Below are positions 50,861-58,560 of a DNA stretch of 64,000 nt, in pieces. The stretch lies in the NCBI GenBank assembly GCA_046330935.1, contig JAXLRU010000002.1, forward strand, positions 930,001-994,000, written 5' to 3'. Source of the DNA: JAXLRU01 sp046330935. GTDB lineage: Bacteria > Actinomycetota > Actinomycetes > Actinomycetales > Kineosporiaceae. Position numbers and translations under genes: made by a program. The stretch's first letter is position 1. Every line of letters starts with the position of its first letter. The notes below the pieces were generated by a model. That model did no database searches and was not told the origin of the DNA. It saw only the letters and a list, made by a program, of their open reading frames with translations.

Positions 50861-50883
50861 GGCCGTGGACGTCCCACGGCCCG
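50861..50883 (+). promoter_or_regulatory. Hairpin in the modA leader
   Basis: GGGCCGTGG pairs with CCACGGCCC around a short loop, and a second smaller stem (CCGCCCG/CGGGCGG) lies just after it. They sit 50-70 bp before the modA start. A role in regulation is possible; no molybdenum-cofactor riboswitch core was recognised. Confidence 0.35.
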
Positions 50884-50934
50884 CCGACGCCGCCCGCGAG
50901 CGGGCGGTTCGACCCGCCGCGATCAGGAGTCCCC

Positions 50935-51834
50935 GTGCGCCTGCGTGCCACCTCCGCCTGCCTGTCCGCCGTGCTGCTCTCCGCCGGCCTGCTCGTCAGC
51001 GGCTGCGCCGATCCGGGTGCGGCGCCAGCGCCGAACACCAACAGCAACAGCCAGGTGGAGGACGACGGCGACGAGGCGGACGAGACGGTCACCGAGACCG
51101 TCGACGAGGAGGAGTCCCCGGCTCCGTCCTACACCCCGCGCACGGTCGGCGACGGCGAGGTCAAGGGCGCCCTGACGGTGCTCGCCCCCGACTCGCTCAA
51201 GGGCTCGATGCCGGCGGCGGCCGACGGGTTCCAGAAGAAGAACCCCGGCGTTCAGGTGAAGGTCGTCTACCTGCCCAGCGAGCAGCTCGCCGCCGAGGTG
51301 GTCTCGGGCAAGGCCAAGGCCGACGTCGTCATCGCGGGCTCGTCCAACGACTTCAGCACCCTGTTCAGCAAGAACGCCGTCGGCGAGCCGTCGATCATCG
51401 CCCGCAGCGTCATGGCGCTCGTCGTCCCGAAGGCGAACCCCAAGAAGATCGGCAAGGTGTCCGACCTCGCCGGCAAGAACGTCGGCATGTGCGCGGCTGC
51501 CGCGGGCTGCGGCCCCGCCGGCGCCGAGCTGCTCGGCGCCGCCAAGGTGAACGCGGGCAAGGTCGTGCGCGGGCCGGGAGCCGCGGGCGTCATCGACCTC
51601 GTGGCCAAGGGCCGCGCGGACGCCGGCATCGTCGGCCTCGTCGACGCGAAGGCCGCGGGCGCCGTCAAGACCGTCGAGGTGCCCGACAACCTCAAGAGCG
51701 TTCAGCTGACGTTCCTCGCCGCGCCCGCCCTCGGCACGAAGAACGGGGGGACGGCCAAGTCGTTCATCGGCTTCCTGGCCCTCGACCCGATCGCGGATGC
51801 GGCGCTGAAGAAGGCCGGCCTGGAGACCATGTGA
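50935..51834 (+). CDS. modA: Molybdate ABC transporter substrate-binding lipoprotein
   Basis: 299 residues; GTG after AGGAG. Lipobox LLVSGC with Cys about 24, a Thr/Glu/Asp-rich linker to about 75, then the ModA fold. Visible are LTVLAPDSLKGSMPAAADGF, VIAGSSNDFSTLFSKNAVGE, and GKNVGMCAAAAGCGPAGAEL with a Cys pair that is unusual for ModA. The closing part reads LKSVQLTFLAAPALGTKNGG. First gene of modABC on the plus strand. It captures molybdate (or tungstate) outside the membrane. Confidence 0.9.
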   Translation: MRLRATSACLSAVLLSAGLLVSGCADPGAAPAPNTNSNSQVEDDGDEADETVTETVDEEESPAPSYTPRTVGDGEVKGALTVLAPDSLKGSMPAAADGFQKKNPGVQVKVVYLPSEQLAAEVVSGKAKADVVIAGSSNDFSTLFSKNAVGEPSIIARSVMALVVPKANPKKIGKVSDLAGKNVGMCAAAAGCGPAGAELLGAAKVNAGKVVRGPGAAGVIDLVAKGRADAGIVGLVDAKAAGAVKTVEVPDNLKSVQLTFLAAPALGTKNGGTAKSFIGFLALDPIADAALKKAGLETM

Positions 51835-51847
51835 CAGCCTGACCCCC

Positions 51848-51885
51848 ATGCCCTCCCCTCGCCGTCCGCGACGCGGGGAGGGCAT
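51848..51885 (+). promoter_or_regulatory. Hairpin spanning the modB start codon
   Basis: ATGCCCTCCCC (51848-51858) is perfectly complementary to 51875-51885. The stem begins exactly at the modB ATG and ends with the G-rich GGGGAGGG. It could attenuate modA/modB read-through or limit modB initiation. If modB starts at the GTG at 51902 it is purely intergenic. Confidence 0.5.
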
Positions 51886-52699
51886 CGGTGTCTCCGGGGG
51901 AGTGCCCGGGCTGCTGAAGCTCCCGGCGGCGATCGGCCTGGGCTTCCTCGCCCTCCCCCTGCTCGCGCTCACCCTCCGGGTGCCGTGGTCGCGCCTGCCC
52001 GAGCTCCTCACCCGGCCCGACGCCGTCGAGGCCCTGCGCCTGTCGCTGCTGTGCGCGGGCGCCGCCACCCTCGCCTGCCTGATCACCGGCGTCCCCGTGG
52101 CGTGGGTGCTGGCCCGCGGCAGCTTCCCGGGCGCCACCCTGCTGCGCGCCCTGGTGACGCTGCCGCTCGTGCTGCCCCCCGTCGTCGGCGGCGTGGCGCT
52201 GCTCCTGGCCTTCGGCCGGCTGGGCCTGCTCGGCAAGCACCTCGACGCGTGGTTCGGCGTGACGGTGCCGTTCACGACGCTCGGCGTGATCGTCGCCGAG
52301 ACGTTCGTGGCCCTGCCGTTCCTCGTGATCAGCGTGGAGGGCGCGCTGCGCGCCGTCGACCCGGGCGTCGAGGAGGCCGCCGCCACCCTCGGGGCCGGCC
52401 GCACGACCGTCGCGCTGCGGGTGACGCTGCCCGCGATCGCGCCGTCCGTGCTCGCCGGGGCGGTCCTCGCGTGGGCCCGCGCGCTCGGCGAGTTCGGCGC
52501 CACCATCACCTTCGCGGGCAACCTGCCCGGCCGCACCCAGACCCTCCCGCTCGCCGTCTACCTCGCGCTGCAGGACGACCCCGACGTCGCCGCCGCCCTG
52601 TCGCTGCTGCTCGTCGGCGCCTGCGTGCTCGCGCTCGTGCTGCTGCGCAGCCGCTGGCTCACCCGCTGGACGGACGGCCGCTCGGCGGGCGCCCTGTGA
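51848..52699 (+). CDS. modB: Molybdate ABC transporter permease
   Basis: 283 residues; the ATG at 51848 has no clear ribosome-binding site and lies in a hairpin stem, and the in-frame GTG at 51902 is a reasonable alternative. Five to six membrane helices; the BPD domain has RGSFPGATLLRALVTLPLVL and the EAA loop EEAAATLGAGRTTVALRVTL. ModB/CysTW family. Ends with a 4-bp overlap with modC. Together with ModA and ModC it imports molybdate. Confidence 0.9.
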   Translation: MPSPRRPRRGEGIGVSGGVPGLLKLPAAIGLGFLALPLLALTLRVPWSRLPELLTRPDAVEALRLSLLCAGAATLACLITGVPVAWVLARGSFPGATLLRALVTLPLVLPPVVGGVALLLAFGRLGLLGKHLDAWFGVTVPFTTLGVIVAETFVALPFLVISVEGALRAVDPGVEEAAATLGAGRTTVALRVTLPAIAPSVLAGAVLAWARALGEFGATITFAGNLPGRTQTLPLAVYLALQDDPDVAAALSLLLVGACVLALVLLRSRWLTRWTDGRSAGAL

Positions 52700-53850
52700 G
52701 CCCCCAGGACGACGTCCCGGTGAACCCCAAGGACGACGCCGCGGGGCTGGCGCTCGACGTCGCGGTCCGCCTGCCGTCGGGGTTCGCGCTGGAGGTGGCG
52801 CTGAGCGTCGCGCCGGGGGAGGTGCTCGCCGTCGTCGGGCCCAACGGGTCGGGGAAGACGACGCTGCTGCGCGCCGTCGCGGGCCTCGTCCGCAGCGAGA
52901 CCGGCACGATCGCCCTCGCCGGACGCACCCTGGACGGCGACGCGGCGTTCGTGCCCGCCCACCGGCGTCGCGTGGGGTACGTCTTCCAGGACCACCGGCT
53001 GTTCGCGCACCTGGACGTCGTCGACAACGTGGCGTTCGCGGGCGCGCTGGGGTGGGGCCCGGGACGGCGTGGGCGGCGGTCCGCGACGCGCGAGGACGCC
53101 CGCGCCTGGCTGGCCCGGCTGGGCCTGGAGGGTCTGGAGCGGCGGCGGCCCCGGCAGCTGTCGGGGGGTCAGGCGCAGCGGGTGGCGCTGGCTCGGGCGC
53201 TGGCGGCCCGGCCCGACGTCCTGCTCCTCGACGAGCCGTTCGCGGCCCTTGACGCCGCCACTCGCCGCGACGTTCGGGCCCACCTTCGCGAGCACCTCGC
53301 GGGGTTCTCGGGGCCGGTCGTGCTGGTCACGCATGACCCGCTGGAGGCGCTGCTGTTGGCCGACCGGATCGCCGTCCTCGAACGCGGACGGCTCACCCAG
53401 CTCGGCACGCCCGCCGACGTCGCGCGGCGTCCGGCCAGCGCCTATGTCGCGCGGCTGATGGGCCTCAACCTGTTCCGCGGCACGCTCTCGGGTGCGGCGG
53501 GCGGGCCCGGCGTGACGCTCGCGACGGGCGCCACCCTCGCCGTCACCCTCGACCCCGACGAGGCCGCTCCGCCGGTGGGCGCGGAGGTGCTGGTCGCCGT
53601 CTCGCCGTCGTCCATCGCCGTGCACCGGTCACGGCCGGAGGGCAGTCCCCGCAACGTGTGGCGCGGGCGGGTGGCCGGTCTGGAGCCGCTGACCGACCGG
53701 GTGCGCGTGGCCGTCGAGGAGGCGGACGGCGTCCCGGCGGTGCTCGCGGACCTCACGCCCGCGGCCGTCGCGCAGCTCGCGCTCGTCCCCGGCAGCGACG
53801 TGTGGGTGTCGGTGAAGGCGACCGAGGTGCTCGCCTACGCGGCGGGGTAG
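52696..53850 (+). CDS. modC: Molybdate ABC transporter ATP-binding protein
   Basis: 384 residues from the GTG at 52696, which overlaps the modB stop. Walker A VVGPNGSGKTTLL, Q-loop VFQDHRLF, signature LSGGQAQRVALARA, Walker B VLLLDEP, and switch His in VTHDP are all present. The C-terminal about 110 residues form a TOBE/molybdate-binding domain (SPSSIAVHRSRPEGSPRNVW), typical of ModC and of related CysA-type ATPases. The gene ends the operon. Confidence 0.9.
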   Translation: MSPQDDVPVNPKDDAAGLALDVAVRLPSGFALEVALSVAPGEVLAVVGPNGSGKTTLLRAVAGLVRSETGTIALAGRTLDGDAAFVPAHRRRVGYVFQDHRLFAHLDVVDNVAFAGALGWGPGRRGRRSATREDARAWLARLGLEGLERRRPRQLSGGQAQRVALARALAARPDVLLLDEPFAALDAATRRDVRAHLREHLAGFSGPVVLVTHDPLEALLLADRIAVLERGRLTQLGTPADVARRPASAYVARLMGLNLFRGTLSGAAGGPGVTLATGATLAVTLDPDEAAPPVGAEVLVAVSPSSIAVHRSRPEGSPRNVWRGRVAGLEPLTDRVRVAVEEADGVPAVLADLTPAAVAQLALVPGSDVWVSVKATEVLAYAAG

Positions 53851-53856
53851 CCGAGC

Positions 53857-54132
53857 TCAGGCGACGAGGCGGGAGGCGTCGTCGGACCCGGAGTCGTGCG
53901 GGGTCGGCGCCGGCTTGTCGGCGGCGGCGTCCACGTGCGCCGTGGGCTGCCCGCGGTGCTGCAGCTGGTCGTGGATGCGGGCCAGGAACGCCCCCTCGGC
54001 AGCCGCCATCGGCCCCGACCTCAGATCGCAGTCGTCGCACACGAGGTAGTGCGTCGGCGCGAGCAGCTCGGCCGGTTCGGGGACGACGGCGAGGTGGGTG
54101 GGGCGGTCGGTGGCGGTGCTGATCGGCGTCAT
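53857..54132 (-). CDS. Hypothetical small protein with CxxC
   Basis: 91 residues; the ATG at 54132 is preceded by AAGGAGGACGCC, a strong ribosome-binding site, which supports a real gene. One Cys pair (YLVCDDCDLRSG) could bind metal. The second half is polar and His/Asp/Ala-rich. No known family recognised. It is convergent with modC and 6 bp away from it. Confidence 0.6.
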   Translation of the reverse strand: MTPISTATDRPTHLAVVPEPAELLAPTHYLVCDDCDLRSGPMAAAEGAFLARIHDQLQHRGQPTAHVDAAADKPAPTPHDSGSDDASRLVA

Positions 54133-54314
54133 GGCGTCCTCCTTCGGGCGATGCAGTGCTGGTTCCCCGAGGCGGTGCCGCTCACTCGCGCGGGGACGGT
54201 CGGTCTGAGCGCGTGCCTCGTCGACAGGAGGCGGGGACGGCCGATTCCGGACACGTGGCGGAAGCCGGCTGTCGCGTAGACCGCGGCACATACTCGCGGG
54301 GCTACCGTCTCCTC

Positions 54315-54518
54315 GTGCGGGACGAGACTCGGTACGTCTGCTGCGTCTGCGGTGACCCAGCGGCGCCGGCTGCCTGGGACTACGTCCGGGTGTTCCTCGA
54401 GGAACCCGACGGCGCGGACGGCCGCAGCGGCGGCCTGCAGGCTCTCGGCGCGCATGCCTCCTGCCTGCGCAGGGTCTTCTCCGTCGAGGTCGAGCTCAAG
54501 CACCCCAACGATCGCTGA
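54315..54518 (+). CDS. Hypothetical Cys-rich small protein upstream of dcd
   Basis: 67 residues from a GTG at 54315; the frame continues upstream to 54156, so the start is uncertain. CCVCG near the N-terminus and HASCL later could form a zinc-knuckle, and the acidic RVFLEEPDGADG lies between. The end, VFSVEVELKHPNDR, lies 41 bp before dcd on the same strand. No family was recognised, but the codon pattern and cysteine spacing look protein-like. Confidence 0.5.
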   Translation: MRDETRYVCCVCGDPAAPAAWDYVRVFLEEPDGADGRSGGLQALGAHASCLRRVFSVEVELKHPNDR

Positions 54519-54559
54519 GGCTGAGCGACCCCTCGCCGGACGCCCGCTACCTTGGTGCG

Positions 54560-55135
54560 GTGCTGCTCTCCGACCGCGACATCCGCGCCGAGATCTCCTC
54601 GGGCCGGGTGGTCCTCGACCCCCACGACCCGGCGATGGTCCAGCCGTCGTCCGTCGACGTCCGGATCGACCGGTTCTTCCGCCTGTTCGACAACCACAAG
54701 TACGCGGTGATCGATCCGGCGCAGGAGCAGCCCGAGCTGACCCGCCTCGTGGAGGTGGCCCCCGACGAGGCGTTCGTGCTCCACCCGGGCGAGTTCGTGC
54801 TGGCCTCGACGTTCGAGGTCGTGACGCTGCCCGACGACGTCGCCGCTCGCCTGGAGGGCAAGTCGAGCCTCGGCCGCCTGGGCCTGCTCACGCACTCGAC
54901 GGCGGGGTTCATCGACCCCGGGTTCAGCGGGCACGTGACGCTGGAGCTGAGCAACGTGGCGACCCTGCCGATCAAGCTGTGGCCGGGCATGAAGATCGGG
55001 CAGCTGTGCTTCTTCCGGCTGTCCAGCCCGGCCGAGCACCCCTACGGCAGCTCCGGCTACGGCTCGCGCTACCAGGGGCAGCGGGGCCCGACGGCGTCGC
55101 GCTCGTTCCAGAACTTCCACCGCACGCAGGTCTGA
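54560..55135 (+). CDS. dcd: dCTP deaminase (possibly bifunctional dCTP deaminase/dUTPase)
   Basis: 191 residues from a GTG. Trimeric dUTPase-fold enzyme with all Dcd signatures: VQPSSVDVRIDRFFRLF, LEGKSSLGRLGLLTHSTAGF (catalytic Glu and Ser/Arg) and IDPGFSGHVTLELSN. The C-terminal SGYGSRYQGQRGPTASRS closes over the nucleotide. It converts dCTP to dUTP; the actinobacterial enzymes such as the mycobacterial one also hydrolyse dUTP to dUMP, feeding thymidylate synthesis. It lies in a plus-strand run with three downstream genes of unrelated function. Confidence 0.96.
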   Translation: MLLSDRDIRAEISSGRVVLDPHDPAMVQPSSVDVRIDRFFRLFDNHKYAVIDPAQEQPELTRLVEVAPDEAFVLHPGEFVLASTFEVVTLPDDVAARLEGKSSLGRLGLLTHSTAGFIDPGFSGHVTLELSNVATLPIKLWPGMKIGQLCFFRLSSPAEHPYGSSGYGSRYQGQRGPTASRSFQNFHRTQV

Positions 55136-55147
55136 GGTCCGCACGCC

Positions 55148-56404
55148 ATGGCCGCCGCCGTCCGCCGCTTCCGCACCGACCCCAACGGGACGATCTGGCC
55201 CGAGGGCAGCGCGTCGATCGCCGCGACCCCGTACGAGCTGGCGCTGCGTCATCTGCTGCTCGTGCCCTCGGACGTGCCATGCGAGCGGGTCGCGGCGCTG
55301 CTGGCCGACCGGATCGCCGACGCCGACCTGATCGCGGACGCCGAGGTCAGCACCGGCCGGCACTCGAACCTCACCGGGCCCTACGAGCTGAGCCACGAGG
55401 ACGCCGTCGCGGCGCAGGTACCGCTGCCGTGGACCGTCGTCTACGCGCTCGCCGCGCCCGTGGAGCGCGAGGACCCGCCGCCGCCCGGCGTCGACGACAG
55501 CGACGGCCTGGCCTACGCGTTCCCGGCGGGCATGCCGTGGCGGGAGGAAGGCCGCGGGTTGGGCCTGCTCGTCAGCCTCGCGCGGCGCCTGTCGGGCGCG
55601 GTGCGGCCGGCCGCCGGCGACACGCTGATCGTGCCCGACCCCGAGCGCGCCGTGGACTTCGTCGTTCACGCACCCGTCTGGCTCGAACCCGACGTGCTGC
55701 TCGGCGTCGTCGCCCGCGAGCTGCCCACCGCGCGCCTGGCCATCGAGGGCGAGGAGTGGTTCGGGCCGCCCGAGGACGCCTACTCCGGCGACGCCCTCGC
55801 CGGGCTGCCCCTGGCCGACCCCCTCGACGCCGACGAGCTCGCCGCCCTGCACGCCATGGCCGACGAGGTCGACATGGCCGAGCTGTCCGAACAGGACACC
55901 ATCGACGCGTACGCGATCGTCGCGCCCCTGCCCGACTCGCCCGTCATCGCCGTCGACGGCCTCACCCCCGTCGACTGGTTCGGCACCGGCGTCGTCGAGA
56001 CGATCAAGACGGGGATCATGCCCGCGGTCGACACGACGGCCATCGACGCCGTGCCGGCCTTCGCGGGGGACGAGCAGGTCGCGGACGACGTCGACGCGCG
56101 GCCGCTGCTGTCCGACCTCGCGCCGAACGACGGCGACGTCGAGGTGCTCGTGCGCCTCGCCGACCGCACCGAACCCGTCGTCCTCGCCCAGCCCTGGGCC
56201 GACCACCCCGTGATCACCTACGAGATCCGCTGGCAGTGCCCCGACCCCGCCGCGCGCGAGCGGCGCGTGCCCGGGCAGGCCTACCTCGACACCAGAGCGC
56301 GCGTGAAGCCCGTCATCGCCGCGATCACCCGCGCCGTCGCCGAGGCCACGCACGGCGTGGTCGTCGACGAGGACGGGTTCGCCGTCGACCGGTACACGCT
56401 GTGA
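55148..56404 (+). CDS. Conserved hypothetical protein, acidic
   Basis: 418 residues, acidic, without signal peptide or membrane segments. No known domain was recognised. Readable features are WPEGSASIAATPYELALRHL near the start, a Trp-rich middle (LPWTVVYALAAP), and YEIRWQCPDPAARERRVPGQ near the end. It starts 12 bp after dcd and overlaps the polysaccharide-deacetylase-like gene by 4 bp, so it is operonic. The codon use is like its neighbours and the frame is clean, so it is real. Confidence 0.75.
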   Translation: MAAAVRRFRTDPNGTIWPEGSASIAATPYELALRHLLLVPSDVPCERVAALLADRIADADLIADAEVSTGRHSNLTGPYELSHEDAVAAQVPLPWTVVYALAAPVEREDPPPPGVDDSDGLAYAFPAGMPWREEGRGLGLLVSLARRLSGAVRPAAGDTLIVPDPERAVDFVVHAPVWLEPDVLLGVVARELPTARLAIEGEEWFGPPEDAYSGDALAGLPLADPLDADELAALHAMADEVDMAELSEQDTIDAYAIVAPLPDSPVIAVDGLTPVDWFGTGVVETIKTGIMPAVDTTAIDAVPAFAGDEQVADDVDARPLLSDLAPNDGDVEVLVRLADRTEPVVLAQPWADHPVITYEIRWQCPDPAARERRVPGQAYLDTRARVKPVIAAITRAVAEATHGVVVDEDGFAVDRYTL

Positions 56405-57105
56405 AGCTCGACCCGGGGACGGCGGGCGCGAGCCTGTGCACCGTCGACGCCCCCGGCACCGTCGTGATGACCTACGACGACGGCCCGCACCCCGAGGGCA
56501 CACCCGCCGTCCTCGACGCGCTCGCCGAGGCCTCCGTGAGCGCCACGTTCTTCGTGCTGCTCAGCCGCGCGCGGCGGCGTCCCGACCTGCTCGCGCGGAT
56601 CGTCGACGCGGGGCACGAGATCGCCCTGCACGGCCTCGACCACACGCGGCTGGACTCCTACGCGCCGTCCGTGGCGCTCGACCGGCAGGTGCGCGGGCGC
56701 GAGGAACTCGAGCAGCTCGCTGGCGCGCCCGTGCGCTGGTACCGGCCCCCCTACGGCGGGCAGTCCGTGGCGAGCTGGTCGGCGACGCTGGAGGCCGGGC
56801 TGACGCCGGTCGTCTGGAGCGTCGTCCTCGAGGACTGGGTGACAGCGCCGCTCGACGTGCTCGTCGGCCGCGGGGTCGGCGCCGTCGCCGGGGACGTCGT
56901 GCTCGCCCACGACGGGTTCGCCGACGCGATCGACGGCAGCCCCGATCTCGACGCCGTCGAGCCCGAGATCGACAAGGGTGAGCTGTCGCGGGGCATCCTC
57001 GCCGGGCTGCGCTCCCGCGGTCTTCGGCCCGTCAGCCTCGGTGACGCCGTCGCCCTCGGGGCGCCGGTGCTGCGGCCATGGCTGTCGCCGGCTGCGGGCG
57101 GCTGA
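56401..57105 (+). CDS. Polysaccharide deacetylase (NodB)-like protein
   Basis: 234 residues from a GTG overlapping the previous stop by 4 bp. Carbohydrate esterase 4 fold: catalytic TYDDGPHPEG with the metal-site Asp pair, ALHGLDHTRLD (H-x3-DH, metal histidines differing from the canonical HSxxH spacing), RWYRPPYGG and LAHDGFADAIDG. No signal peptide, so it would act in the cytoplasm unless exported otherwise. The substrate may be a sugar or peptide-like amide. Confidence 0.82.
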   Translation: MKLDPGTAGASLCTVDAPGTVVMTYDDGPHPEGTPAVLDALAEASVSATFFVLLSRARRRPDLLARIVDAGHEIALHGLDHTRLDSYAPSVALDRQVRGREELEQLAGAPVRWYRPPYGGQSVASWSATLEAGLTPVVWSVVLEDWVTAPLDVLVGRGVGAVAGDVVLAHDGFADAIDGSPDLDAVEPEIDKGELSRGILAGLRSRGLRPVSLGDAVALGAPVLRPWLSPAAGG

Positions 57106-57106
57106 C

Positions 57107-57706
57107 ATGGAGGTCGACCCGCCGCAGCCATCGGTGCTGACGGTCGAGGAGGCGCTGCAGGTCTCGCGGCTCGTGGAGTCCGTGGTCCTGTCGCTCGCGC
57201 GGATCGGTGCGAGCTCCCGCAGCCGCGCGGAGGTCGCCGGTGCCACTCTCGACTACCTGGGGGAGCAGGGGGGATGGGCGTCCCTGTCCGAGGCTCGCCG
57301 CGTGCTCGGCGGTGCCCTGGAGCGGGTGATCGGGGCCGAGGCCGTGGAGGCGGGCCTCGCCGACGTGGCGCTCTGGCGGCCTCCCGCGCAGCGCTCGTTC
57401 CGGTCCGCGACCGAGGTGCCGCCCGGATCGGCGACGGCCGACCAGCTCGCCCTCATGCGAGGGCTCGTCGACGGCACGGTGACGGGGGCCGACTTCGCCC
57501 GCGGGTGGCTGGCGGCGCGCAGGCGTGCCCTCGACGCCGGGGAGCGCACCCGCGACGCCCTGGGCGAGGCCCTGGACGCCGTGTTCTGGCTGCTCGAGGA
57601 CGAGTACACGATCGACCCCGAGCTGCGGGAGCCCGCCGACCTCGACGACCCCGCGCTCGCCGCCCGCGTCGCCGCCCTTCTCCTCCGCGCGGAGCAGCCG
57701 CGGTAG
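57107..57706 (+). CDS. Colicin-immunity-like helical protein
   Basis: 199 residues; the ATG is 1 bp after the previous stop. All-helical. The C-terminal half (FARGWLAARRRALDAGERTR, ALDAVFWLLEDEYTIDPELR, DLDDPALAARVAALL) follows the colicin D-type immunity (PF09204-like) pattern. The N-terminal GWASLSEARRVLGGAL is conserved in the actinobacterial group. No toxin gene with a tRNase domain is seen, so either it is an orphan immunity or the family has another role here. Confidence 0.6.
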   Translation: MEVDPPQPSVLTVEEALQVSRLVESVVLSLARIGASSRSRAEVAGATLDYLGEQGGWASLSEARRVLGGALERVIGAEAVEAGLADVALWRPPAQRSFRSATEVPPGSATADQLALMRGLVDGTVTGADFARGWLAARRRALDAGERTRDALGEALDAVFWLLEDEYTIDPELREPADLDDPALAARVAALLLRAEQPR

Positions 57707-57713
57707 TGCCCCC

Positions 57714-57826
57714 GCTCCGCGGACGGTCTGCGGCGCTATTCGCCGCAGATGCTCCGCGTCCGGCGCCGGCCGCCTGGGCTCAGTGCTCCGCGGACCATTG
57801 GCGGCGCTATCCGCCGCAGACCGTCC
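57714..57826. repeat. Complex palindrome (family B) after the colicin-immunity-like gene
   Basis: Two hairpins, TCTGCGGC-GCTATTC-GCCGCAGA and GGCGGC-GCTATCC-GCCGC, lie within a large inverted repeat. Its outer arms are GGACGGTCTGCGGCG (57721-57735) and the exact complement at 57812-57826. GCTCCGCGGAC starts both halves. The same blocks recur at 40609-40654. It may terminate transcription of the converging hicB and upstream genes. Confidence 0.65.
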
Positions 57827-57889
57827 TGGGGGCTTCAGGAGCCGGCGGCCCGCACCCTGCTGGCGGCCCAGACGGCTCGGGTCACACGG

Positions 57890-58279
57890 TCAGGAGCGGA
57901 CGAGCCTGTGGCGTAGCGCCTTCTGCGCGGCGGACCGGGTGACGCCCGCGACTGCCGCGATGTCCTCCTGCGACAGGCCTCGATCCCGCAGCCGGTGCAT
58001 GAGGAGCCGACGCGATTCGGCGAGTGCCAGGGCGGCCTCGGCCTGCTTCTCCTGTTCGCGCTGAACTCTGCGCAGTTCGTCCCCGATCCCGGGAACGCGT
58101 ACCTCGAGCTCGACGGCGATCGTTTCGGGCGCGACGGCGTCGAGATCTGCGACCAGCACGGCGGCCTGCCGACGCGCCTGGGCGACAGTGCGGCACTGAG
58201 TCGCCCCGTAACCGGGGACGGTCACCACCCACCACTTGCCGTCGTACTCGGCGACTGCAGTGATCTCCTTCACCGCCAC
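57890..58279 (-). CDS. hicB: HicB-like antitoxin with helix-turn-helix
   Basis: 129 residues; GTG start. A HicB half-RNase-fold region (ITAVAEYDGKWWVVTVPGYG, ATQCRTVAQARRQAAVLVAD) is followed by a linker helix and a C-terminal helix-turn-helix, RDRGLSQEDIAAVAGVTRSA. It overlaps hicA by 10 bp as the second gene of the bicistron, which is the usual order. Neutralises HicA and represses the operon through the palindrome upstream. Confidence 0.85.
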   Translation of the reverse strand: MAVKEITAVAEYDGKWWVVTVPGYGATQCRTVAQARRQAAVLVADLDAVAPETIAVELEVRVPGIGDELRRVQREQEKQAEAALALAESRRLLMHRLRDRGLSQEDIAAVAGVTRSAAQKALRHRLVRS

Positions 58280-58482
58280 CAGTCCCTCCTCAAGCAGGGC
58301 GCCCTCAGGGCATACCCACCGACGACGCCGGCCGAGGTCTCTGTGTGCCGCACGACGGCCACCGTGTGCTCGCTACTGCAGCCGCACCGGTACACGTCGT
58401 GTTCAGCTCCGTGCCGAACGAAGGTGAACCCTGCTGCCCGGAGCTTGGCGATGACGACCTTCGTCTTCAGCGGCTTCGGCAT
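58270..58482 (-). CDS. hicA: HicA-like mRNA interferase toxin
   Basis: 70 residues; first gene of the pair. The dsRBD-like HicA fold has VVIAKLRAAGFTFVRHGAEH, with the catalytic His-containing turn G-x-x-H, and VYRCGCSSEHTVAVVRHTET. The C-terminus (SAGVVGGYALRAPCLRRDWW) is a little unlike the usual SIEK ending. It cleaves mRNA when freed from HicB. A palindromic operator lies in the 30 bp upstream. Confidence 0.85.
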   Translation of the reverse strand: MPKPLKTKVVIAKLRAAGFTFVRHGAEHDVYRCGCSSEHTVAVVRHTETSAGVVGGYALRAPCLRRDWWR

Positions 58483-58491
58483 GACGGTAGA

Positions 58492-58508
58492 TGATACGGG
58501 GGGTATCA
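58492..58508 (-). promoter_or_regulatory. hicAB palindromic operator
   Basis: TGATACGGGGGGTATCA is a perfect palindrome of two 6-bp arms around a 5-nt centre, 10 bp upstream of the hicA start. It likely binds the HicB helix-turn-helix domain. Confidence 0.65.
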
Positions 58509-58560
58509 GGCAACCACGGGTGGGCTGTGGACAACTTGCGCGGGCCCCCTTCCTCGGCGG

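Noticed and set aside
50861..50934. Molybdenum-cofactor riboswitch upstream of modA
   Set aside because: Only simple hairpins are visible; the multi-helix Moco RNA core was not found.
51888..51890. GTG at 51888 as modB start, with GGGGAGGG in front
   Set aside because: It is not in the modB frame; only the ATG at 51848 and the GTG at 51902 are in frame.
54380..56503. 707-residue minus-strand frame over dcd and the downstream gene
   Set aside because: It is the antisense shadow of dcd and the 418-residue gene, with Gly/Arg/Asp-biased composition.
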